Shown: one piece after another, positions 57,956 to 64,000 of the stretch
Numbering within the stretch: position 1 is the stretch's first letter
Layout of the letters: every line of letters starts with the position of its first letter
Assembly (NCBI RefSeq): GCF_001029505.1
Contig: NZ_LEKH01000001.1
Coordinates: 124,001 to 188,000 of the forward strand
DNA length: 64,000 bases
Direction: 5' to 3'
From: Rubrobacter aplysinae
GTDB taxonomy: Bacteria > Actinomycetota > Rubrobacteria > Rubrobacterales > Rubrobacteraceae
The notes under the pieces: model-generated
The model's database searches: none
What the model saw: the letters and a program-made list of their open reading frames with translations, nothing else
What the model was told of the DNA's origin: nothing
Position numbers and translations under genes: made by a program

Positions 57956-59578
57956 TCCTGAGCGTATGATGCCGACGATCAGGGCGAGGCCGAGCACGGC
58001 TGCGAACACGAAGCCCACGAGGCCGAAGATGTTCACGCCGAGCAGGACGAGGCCGCTCTGGTTGAAGACGCCGAGCAGCGAGGAGCCGACCACGAGCGCC
58101 GCTATGAGGAGGGCGAGCACGAGCCGGTTCGCGAGGATGTCTACCTTCGAGATCAGCTCGTTGATGCCCCGGTGCTGGAAGCGGACCTCGATCTCGCCAT
58201 CCTTGAGCTCGTTCAGCAGCGAGTGAAGCTGGCGCGGGTAGTCGGCGTAAGCGTCCGGCTGGGCCAGGCCCCGCGCGGTACGGGAGGCGACGTACGCCGG
58301 GTCCCGGTAGCGGGAGACCAGATCATCCGCCGCTCCGGCGGCCGCGGTTATCCCGGTCCGTTCTCCGCCGGTTGGTTGGTCGCCGGCCGGAGGGTCGCGC
58401 TGTAGGGCCTCGGCCTGTACCAGTGAGTCCGCCATGAGCGCGACCTCTCCGGAGAGCCGGACGCCGCCGAGGCGGCAGGCTTCGAGCGAGCGGTCCCGCG
58501 TCTCGGCCAGCGTGTTCTCCGCCCACAGCGGCCCGCCGAGCGAGCCCAGGACGCCGCGCAGGCTCCGGCGCAGCTCGCTCGTCTCGCGCGGGACGGACGC
58601 GCCGGTGGCCGGGAGGGACCGGATCACGCCGTCCGCGTCCCCGCGCCGGGCGCTCGCCAGCACCTCCGCCACGCCCCGCATCCTCTCCGGGTCGAGCGTG
58701 AGCATCTCCGTGGGATCGGCCAGCCACAGGACGCCGTCCGCGTCCACGGCGATTCTCTCGGGGACGAGGTCGGCCAGGGAGTAGCCTTCGAGGAGGGCGA
58801 GCCGGATCAGGGCCCGTCCCGCCTCCGGGTACCCTCCGCCGTCCGGCGCGGCCACCCCGGGGCGCTCGAAGGTGATGACGCGTTCGGTCGAGTAGTCCCG
58901 GTAGCTCCGGGGCACCCGGAGCCCGGTACCCTCAAGCTCCCGGAGGCGTCTCGCGTTCTGGGCGGCGGCGTACATGTCGCGGCGGTGGTTCATGTGGGCG
59001 GCGAAGTCCGCTACGATGCCAGTAGGGTCCAGCGGCAGCCGCTCGCCGAGCCTGCGGCGCGCGACGTCCGCGACCGGGCGCATGGCGAGCAGGTCCGGCC
59101 GCAGACCGGGCCGGTCCACGACCACCAGCGCCGGACGGTCCCCTGGCAGCACCGCCCGGTGAGACTGGGTCGCCACCCCCGAACGCACCGGCGTCTCCTC
59201 GAACTCGGGGAAGAGCCGCTCCAGCGGGCCGCCAAGCTCCTCCTCGACCACGCCCCGCACGCTCTCCGGCGTCAGCGGCTCCACCACCGGCCGGGCCCTG
59301 CGCAGCTCGCCGACGACCCCCGGCGGCAGCAGATCCCCCCGCGCTGAGACAAAGCGGCCCAACTCGACGAAGTTCGGGCCAAGCTCCTCAAAGGATAGCC
59401 TGAGACGGCGGCCTATGGCCTCGGGCTCCATCCGGCCACGGCCGCGCAGGGGTAAGCGGCGGCCCACGACGAAGTCGAAGTCGTAGCTCGCCCCGACCCG
59501 GAGGATACGGGCCGCCCTGCGGGCCGCGCCCTCCGGGAGACCCTTCGTTATGCGCTCTCCAGCCATCGGGGTGAGCAT
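57947..59578 (-). CDS. Degenerate ABC1/UbiB (AarF)-family protein with C-terminal membrane helices
   Basis: 543 residues. Domain layout follows AarF/UbiB atypical kinases: FEELGPNFVELGRFVSARGDLLPP (normally K-x-G-Q and TRPDLLP), a degenerate nucleotide loop VATQSHRAVLPGDRPALVVVDRPGL (normally A-rich loop and V-A-V-K), MNHRRDMYAAAQNARRL, and LADLVPERIAVDADGVLWLADPTEM where HADPHPGN and DFG should be. Signature residues for ATP binding and catalysis are absent, so this is probably a pseudokinase. Two C-terminal membrane helices (about 485-540) are typical of the family. ATG 59578 or 59566 could be the start. Confidence 0.82.
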   Translation of the reverse strand: MLTPMAGERITKGLPEGAARRAARILRVGASYDFDFVVGRRLPLRGRGRMEPEAIGRRLRLSFEELGPNFVELGRFVSARGDLLPPGVVGELRRARPVVEPLTPESVRGVVEEELGGPLERLFPEFEETPVRSGVATQSHRAVLPGDRPALVVVDRPGLRPDLLAMRPVADVARRRLGERLPLDPTGIVADFAAHMNHRRDMYAAAQNARRLRELEGTGLRVPRSYRDYSTERVITFERPGVAAPDGGGYPEAGRALIRLALLEGYSLADLVPERIAVDADGVLWLADPTEMLTLDPERMRGVAEVLASARRGDADGVIRSLPATGASVPRETSELRRSLRGVLGSLGGPLWAENTLAETRDRSLEACRLGGVRLSGEVALMADSLVQAEALQRDPPAGDQPTGGERTGITAAAGAADDLVSRYRDPAYVASRTARGLAQPDAYADYPRQLHSLLNELKDGEIEVRFQHRGINELISKVDILANRLVLALLIAALVVGSSLLGVFNQSGLVLLGVNIFGLVGFVFAAVLGLALIVGIIRSGRL

Positions 59579-59684
59579 AGCAAAGTGTCGCCGCCACCCG
59601 GGGTTACGTTCCGGCTCTTGCTAGAATGGCCCCCGCACGTGGAGTTATAGAGAGCCGCCGAGAGGCTCGAAAAGGAGGCCCGTC

Positions 59685-60068
59685 TTGAAGTTCGCGCACA
59701 CCTGTTACCGGGTGCTGGATCTCGACCGCAGCCTGGATTTCTACACGAACAAGATCGGGCTCGAGTACACCCGCAAGGCCCCCATCGGCAACGACGCCAC
59801 CAATGCCTTCCTCTCCGTCCCCGGCGACGACGAGCCCCGCCTGGAGCTAACCCTCAACCACGACCGCGACGAGCCCTACCCGCTCGGCGAGGGCTACAGT
59901 CACATAGCCCTCCTGGTGGAGGACCTCGACGCCACCGCGCAGCGCCTCCAGGAAGCCGGTGGCGTGGACTTCGAGAGCGAGCCCCACGCGATGGGAAACA
60001 GCAGCACCCGCATCTTCTTCGTCCGCGACCCTGACGGCTACCGCATAGAGTTCATAGAGCGCGGCTAG
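59685..60068 (+). CDS. gloA: Lactoylglutathione lyase / glyoxalase I (VOC family)
   Basis: 127-residue vicinal-oxygen-chelate enzyme. Metal ligands are visible: His in FAHTCYRVLDLDRSLDFY (about residue 5), Glu in RLELTLNHD, His in YSHIALLVED and Glu in YRIEFIERG. GKAP-type loop and FFVRDPDGYRIEF are typical of GloA. In bacteria without glutathione, the thiol cofactor would be another low-molecular-weight thiol. TTG start after AAAAGGAGG. Followed by a terminator that lies just before the pilin operon. Confidence 0.92.
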   Translation: MKFAHTCYRVLDLDRSLDFYTNKIGLEYTRKAPIGNDATNAFLSVPGDDEPRLELTLNHDRDEPYPLGEGYSHIALLVEDLDATAQRLQEAGGVDFESEPHAMGNSSTRIFFVRDPDGYRIEFIERG

Positions 60069-60111
60069 CCCGGAAGTACGGGAGGCTTTCCCGGAGCCCC
60101 GGCAGAGCTTT

Positions 60112-60147
60112 ATGGGAGCGGCCGAGGCTAAAGCCCCCATCCTTTTT
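60112..60147 (+). terminator. Intrinsic terminator 17 nt before the pilin operon
   Basis: ATGGGAGC (60112-60119) pairs GCCCCCAT (60133-60140) with one mismatch, followed by CCTTTTT. A competing GCTTTA (60107-60112)/TAAAGC (60129-60134) helix overlaps it. Either ends gloA or controls entry into the pilin genes. Confidence 0.6.
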
Positions 60148-60164
60148 GCCCGATAACTCGGGTA

Positions 60165-60782
60165 ATGAGGTTACGGCTCAGAAACCAGTTTAGGCGGGCC
60201 CGCGGCGAGCGCGGCTTCACGCTGCCCGAGGTCCTCACGACCATCGCCATACTCGGCATCCTGATCGCCATAGCCATGAGCCTGTGGAACAGCGTGATCG
60301 AGAGCCGCCGGGTGGATAGTGCCGCCAACCAGCTAGCCTCCGATCTGCGTCTCGCACACACCAAAGCGACGAACCAGCTCACGGACTGGCGGGTGGTGCT
60401 CGTTAAGGATCGCGAAGGCGAACAACATGGGCCAGATTACTATCTGATAAAGCTGAAGGAGCCGTATAACGAAGATTCCGGTGGCACCCCGCAGCCAGAA
60501 GATTCCGGTAAGTTTATAGCCCGTACCTTCCCGGGGGACGTGAAAGCGGTCCAGACCTACGATGACCAGGGCGACGCTGACTACTCCACTGGGTACGTAG
60601 ACCCCGAACCCAATGGTTCGGCTACCTCCACTTTGAGCTTCGAGTTCAATTCTGACGGCAGCGCGTGGACCTACCCGGGCGTAAGCGGCTCCGCCTGCGT
60701 AACCGTTGATGGAGATCCAGAACTCAAGACCACAGTCCTGTCCGCTACTTCGAGGGTGAAGGTCAAGGATGAGGACTGTTAG
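60165..60782 (+). CDS. Prepilin-like protein, GspH/FimU type
   Basis: 205 residues. Type III (prepilin) signal: a basic leader (RLRLRNQFRRARGERG) then G-FTLPEVL with Glu at +5 and a hydrophobic helix LTTIAILGILIAIAMSLW. The C-terminal globular domain has a Cys near residue 173 and a terminal Cys. First gene of a four-gene minor pilin operon. ATG 60165 has no visible Shine-Dalgarno. A dyad (CCCGA 60149-60153 / TCGGG 60158-60162) lies directly before it. Third-position GC is clearly lower than in upstream genes. Confidence 0.9.
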   Translation: MRLRLRNQFRRARGERGFTLPEVLTTIAILGILIAIAMSLWNSVIESRRVDSAANQLASDLRLAHTKATNQLTDWRVVLVKDREGEQHGPDYYLIKLKEPYNEDSGGTPQPEDSGKFIARTFPGDVKAVQTYDDQGDADYSTGYVDPEPNGSATSTLSFEFNSDGSAWTYPGVSGSACVTVDGDPELKTTVLSATSRVKVKDEDC

Positions 60783-61209
60783 ACAAAAGCTCGGAGAGGA
60801 AACAGGCTACTCGTTGATCGAGGTCGTGGTCGCGATTCTGCTGCTCTCGCTCGCGATAATCCCGATGGTCTCCATGTTCGATGCGGGGCTGCGGTCCGCC
60901 GTTCTGGGCAGCAACTACGACACGGCACGGGCCGCGGCCACGGAGCAGTTAGAGGAAATCAAGGCTCTCCCTTATGAGAGTGTGGTTACGAAGTATTCAC
61001 CAGGAAGCTCGACTAGCTGCGACACGCCCGGCGTGGTCAGCAGTTGCAAGGTCACGACTGAGTATGTCAGCTTTCAGGGCCCCGATAACTCCGAGATCAA
61101 GAAAGTCTCTGGAGCCCACTCCATGATGCAGGTTAAGGTAGAAGTGGAGTGGGATGGGGGCGACAGCTCCTACACCACGACGGGTCTCCTGGCGGATGGT
61201 TCGGTTTGA
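60769..61209 (+). CDS. Minor pilin, PilV-like
   Basis: 146 residues. Prepilin leader (RQKLGEETG) cleaved at G-YSLIEVVVAILLLSLAIIPMVSMF, with Glu at +5. A short globular domain follows with a Cys pair (SCDTPGVVSSC). Overlaps the previous gene by 14 nt and the next by 4 nt. The order GspH/FimU, PilV, PilW, PilX matches known minor-pilin clusters that prime type IV pilus assembly. Confidence 0.88.
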   Translation: MRTVRQKLGEETGYSLIEVVVAILLLSLAIIPMVSMFDAGLRSAVLGSNYDTARAAATEQLEEIKALPYESVVTKYSPGSSTSCDTPGVVSSCKVTTEYVSFQGPDNSEIKKVSGAHSMMQVKVEVEWDGGDSSYTTTGLLADGSV

Positions 61210-61826
61210 GAAGAGGTATCGTCAGAGACGAGAGCGGCTTCACTCTGCCTGAGGTACTGGTAGCGATGGTAATGATGTTGACCGTGATGTTCGCGCTCTA
61301 TTCCATATTCGACATGAGCCTACGGGTGTTTAGTTTCGGTAACGATAAGACGGAAGCCACCGAGAATGCTCGCATCGGGCTTGCCAAGATGGAGCGCGAG
61401 ATTCGGGCCGCCTATCCGTACGACAAGGCCGATCCGGCTTCCCCGGACGAGACGCTGCTAGATACCTGGATGGAGGACGAAATCGTCTTCGGAAACGCTC
61501 TTAACGGAGACAGGACAATCGAGTGCCAGAGTGACGGCAGCGCCGAGTGCGAAACCATAGGCTACGAAGTGTACACGCCTGACGAAAGTGACACTGACGC
61601 CCTAGGCAGGTCTAACTCTCCCGCCATGATTAACCAGGCTGCGGTGGAGTACGTCGAGGACCTGAGCTTTACATACTACGATGAGAACGGAGATACCTTG
61701 ACGCCCGGCAGCGCAGACGAGACTGATGTGGTCGCGGTCGGTATCAGCCTTGAGATCAAAGTGCCTGGAGACCCTCCACGTACGCAAGAATTATCCACCA
61801 GAGTCAGCTTGAGGAACAGAAGCTAA
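61206..61826 (+). CDS. Minor pilin, PilW/GspJ-like
   Basis: 206 residues. Leader RRGIVRDESG then G-FTLPEVLVAMVMMLTVMFALYSIF. TTG at 61206 overlaps the PilV-like stop. A Cys pair (ECQSDGSAECE) near residue 105 may form a disulphide. The globular region (VEYVEDLSFTYYDENGD, VVAVGISLEIKVPGDP) is typical of PilW/GspJ beta domains. A longer open frame begins inside the previous gene, but the TTG gives the proper leader length. Confidence 0.88.
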   Translation: MRRGIVRDESGFTLPEVLVAMVMMLTVMFALYSIFDMSLRVFSFGNDKTEATENARIGLAKMEREIRAAYPYDKADPASPDETLLDTWMEDEIVFGNALNGDRTIECQSDGSAECETIGYEVYTPDESDTDALGRSNSPAMINQAAVEYVEDLSFTYYDENGDTLTPGSADETDVVAVGISLEIKVPGDPPRTQELSTRVSLRNRS

Positions 61827-61828
61827 CA

Positions 61829-63262
61829 GTGGATAAGCGACTGCTCAAAGACGAAGATGGAGTGGCGTTGGGTCTGGCCGTGATCCTGATCGTGATCGTG
61901 GGCGTTATGGGAGCAGGCCTGCTGGTCTTCGTCCGCAACGACCTCCAGGCCGTCGTCGAGGTAAATCAGGGTCAGGAGGCATTCGAGACAACCGAGGCCG
62001 GGGTGGAGGCCGCCAAGCGTCAGCTACTCTCCAACGCCTGTGCCGAGAGCTACGATGACTCTGTAGCAGGAACTTCTAACGAGGATAACGCATGCGCGGA
62101 CGCTGCGGAGTCAGACTGGTCTTATGCGGCCATATCGGGCGAGAATGCCGATGCCGGCAAGACGCTCGACTTCGACGGTAAGAAGGTGGACGTAAGCATC
62201 CGTTGGCTGGAGCCCGCCACCAACGAAAGTGATACGGAAACAGAAGGGTTTACGCCGGTGGAGCAAGGAAATTACCCCGATAGTCGTGAGTATTTCGAGA
62301 TAGAGTCTACCGGCAACTCGGAGAATGGAGATGCGCGGCGGAAGGTGGAGGCAATCTACCATACGACCAACCTCAACGTTCCTAATGCCTACTACACTCC
62401 CGAGAACATAGAGTTTAACGGCAACGTTCAAGTCAGCGGCGTAAGCTTCTTCGCCGGTGGAAACATAGAGGGCAGTCAGAGCGGTAACGTGAGCTTCGAC
62501 CGCAACTCCTCCACTATCTACGGAGACTGGGATACCACCCAGTTCGAGCCGCCCTCCGACTACAACACCGAGCCGCGAGAGAACGCGGCAGGCAACGACA
62601 TGGACGGGGCGGGGCTAGCCGCCGAGGGCGTGATCTGTGACGGTAAAAAGTGTGATCCCAGCGATAGCGTGGCCGGCGGCATCTACGACTACGATTCTAC
62701 GACCGACAGTGTAGGATCGGGCAAGGAGTTTATCCGCAAGGACCCGCCCGACGCTCCACAGACGAACTCTGAGATTTCCTACCCGTTTATACCCAGCGAA
62801 GACATCAATGAGACCTTCGACATCGAGTTTCTTAGGGAAGAGGCCGAGAGACAGGGTAACTACTACCGAAGCTCATCAGCAGACATAGACAACGGAAACT
62901 ATCCGGGCGACTCAGACGACCAGACGGTCTTCTTCTTGGATGCTCAGGGAGATAAGGGAGACCGTGAGTACAAGGTAAATACCGGGGGTGACAAGGCCGA
63001 AGGTATAATAATCGTCAAGGACGGTAACTTCAAGATATCCAACAGCTCTAATGGCTTCAACGGAGTCGTGATAATTACCGGAAACGGTACGGACACCGGA
63101 TTCTATAAAAGTAGGGGTAACACTACCGTCGAGGGGTTCGTCGTCTCTGACGGAGATATGATACTCAGAGGCACCGTTGCTCCTCTGAAAGCGGGTGACT
63201 TTACCAATCGCCCTGGTTTCTACGGCGTCGAGCAGTGGAGCTGGCGCGAACTGTACGAGTAG
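61829..63262 (+). CDS. PilX-like pilus tip/assembly protein
   Basis: 477 residues. N-terminus MDKRLLKDEDG-VALGLAVILIVIVGVMGAGLLVF lacks the usual Glu at +5, as in PilX/GspK types, and would sit at the pilus tip. The large C-terminal part (about 200-477) is rich in Asn, Ser, Gly and Asp with repeated short strands (NIEFNGNVQVSGVSFFAGGNIEGS, GIIIVKDGNFKISNSSNGFNGVVIITGNG, TTVEGFVVSDGDMILRGTV) suggesting a beta-helix, possibly an adhesive or DNA-binding surface. GTG start 2 nt after the PilW-like gene. Lower GC than the window average. Confidence 0.85.
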   Translation: MDKRLLKDEDGVALGLAVILIVIVGVMGAGLLVFVRNDLQAVVEVNQGQEAFETTEAGVEAAKRQLLSNACAESYDDSVAGTSNEDNACADAAESDWSYAAISGENADAGKTLDFDGKKVDVSIRWLEPATNESDTETEGFTPVEQGNYPDSREYFEIESTGNSENGDARRKVEAIYHTTNLNVPNAYYTPENIEFNGNVQVSGVSFFAGGNIEGSQSGNVSFDRNSSTIYGDWDTTQFEPPSDYNTEPRENAAGNDMDGAGLAAEGVICDGKKCDPSDSVAGGIYDYDSTTDSVGSGKEFIRKDPPDAPQTNSEISYPFIPSEDINETFDIEFLREEAERQGNYYRSSSADIDNGNYPGDSDDQTVFFLDAQGDKGDREYKVNTGGDKAEGIIIVKDGNFKISNSSNGFNGVVIITGNGTDTGFYKSRGNTTVEGFVVSDGDMILRGTVAPLKAGDFTNRPGFYGVEQWSWRELYE

Positions 63263-63305
63263 TTGGGCTCCGGGCATTATCTTGCCCGACCGTTAGAATA
63301 GGAGC

Positions 63306-63767
63306 ATGGAAGAAGAGCAACAGGTTTCGGGGCCGCTGCGGGTAGGCATGAGGTGGGGCGGTATCGGAGGGCTGGCCGGCTTTCTGGCTTCTCTGGTGCT
63401 GGCCTCTTTGGGCGGGCTCGTGGCGTCAGTTTTCGTCGGGATCGCGTGTGGGAGACGGGCCGCTGCCGCTGGTGACGAGAAACAGCAGGGGGGCAAGGCC
63501 GGTCTCGTCGGTGGCCTGATGGCCGCGCCGGTGTTCGTGCTCGGCGCGGCGTCCGGGGCGCTCGTGAGCGTGCGGGAGGTTGGGCTCGAGGAGCTGTCGT
63601 CCACCCTGGGTGATTTCTCGGGTATGCAGGTCTCCAGCCAGGAGGCGTGGGTACTAATCCTCGCCGGTCTCGCCTTCGCGGCGGTCGTGCAGGCCGGAGC
63701 CCTGGTACTATCCTCCGTGCTGGCCGCGTCGCGGACGGCGAAGAAGGAGGAGGATAAGGGGGAATAG
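63306..63767 (+). CDS. Hypothetical four-helix membrane protein
   Basis: 153 residues with hydrophobic helices (GIGGLAGFLASLVLASLGGLVASVFVGIACG, AGLVGGLMAAPVFVLGAASGALVSV, WVLILAGLAFAAVVQAGALVLSSVLAAS), a Glu/Gln-rich start and a charged KKEEDKGE tail. No family recognised; Gly-rich helices recall DUF456 or transporter-associated proteins. It follows the pilin operon after a short CGGGCA/TGCCCG hairpin (63271-63288). The ATG follows TAGGAGC. Confidence 0.65.
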   Translation: MEEEQQVSGPLRVGMRWGGIGGLAGFLASLVLASLGGLVASVFVGIACGRRAAAAGDEKQQGGKAGLVGGLMAAPVFVLGAASGALVSVREVGLEELSSTLGDFSGMQVSSQEAWVLILAGLAFAAVVQAGALVLSSVLAASRTAKKEEDKGE

Positions 63768-63913
63768 CGAGAGAAAGAGAGGGGTTTGAAGGGCGTGGAG
63801 AGGGAGGGCCGCGGGGTCTCCCCGGCTGGCGATCAGCGGTCGGCGACCGGCCTCTGCCGTCAACCTAGCGCCAGTCGCCGCGTACCGGGAGGCGGCTGCT
63901 CCGGGCGGTGTAT

Positions 63914-64000
63914 CTAGAACGCGTCGGGTGGACGTCCTTCCGAGCCTTCCTTCGCCTTCTCTCCCGCGCCTTCGCCGAAGATGAGGCCCTCGGTCTGCTC
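63914..64000 (-). CDS. C-terminal fragment of a minus-strand gene (truncated by the window)
   Basis: An open minus-strand frame runs from the window edge (64000) to a TAG at 63914-63916. The last 28 residues read EQTEGLIFGEGAGEKAKEGSE then GRPPDAF. Gly/Glu/Lys composition and codon use look coding. Function cannot be judged. Confidence 0.4.
   Translation of the reverse strand, partial: EQTEGLIFGEGAGEKAKEGSEGRPPDAF

Overview
The window looks like chromosome from a high-GC monoderm actinobacterium, most likely the Rubrobacter lineage (inferred, no search run). Supporting signs are the CysO/Mec/CysM cysteine route, coproheme-type HemQ, EgtB/EgtC, a deazaflavin (F420)-type reductase, LPDTG-anchored surface proteins and PASTA kinases. 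Many genes start with TTG or GTG and overlap by 4 nt. I see no insertion sequence, prophage module, CRISPR array or rRNA.

Layout. 1-8240: a 5'-truncated PASTA kinase, an aromatic amino acid block (tyrA and hisC on minus; chorismate mutase and aroF on plus), a second membrane kinase and an HtrA-type protease. 8370-18150: egtB-egtC, a PAP2 phosphatase, small membrane proteins, M42 and M19 peptidases, a HIT protein and an MFS carrier. 18340-21240 (minus): cysM, mec, and a three-domain CysO-MoeZ-rhodanese fusion. 21450-23200 (minus): aldo/keto reductase and hemQ. 23600-36950: an LPDTG-anchored RlpA-like protein, comB, a strongly signalled 65-aa gene followed by a candidate structured RNA, tRNA-Ser(GCU), panB, a HAD hydrolase, topB, a flavin oxidase, an ABC exporter, a PIG-V-like glycosyltransferase and a second LPDTG protein. 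37020-41070: a PHP phosphatase / AlaX / DUF192 operon, then a leader with tiny ORFs and nested hairpins before a universal stress protein. 41200-47640: a MarR-controlled DrrAB-type exporter with a leader peptide, and a second MarR plus MFS pump pair. 48385-54970: tRNA-Ser(GGA), a large SRP RNA with Alu domain, dnaX-ybaB-recR, an MrfA-like helicase and an SDR. 55020-64000: two cell-wall hydrolase-like genes, birA, tRNA-Arg(CCU), a degenerate UbiB-family protein, gloA and an AT-richer four-gene minor pilin operon.

The most notable systems are: (i) the cysteine locus, where the ubiquitin-like carrier CysO is fused through its Gly-Gly tail to its own activating enzyme and sits next to the JAMM peptidase Mec; (ii) the nested-hairpin leader at 39250-39420; (iii) the candidate small RNA at 26412-26533; (iv) a UbiB-like protein that has lost its kinase motifs.
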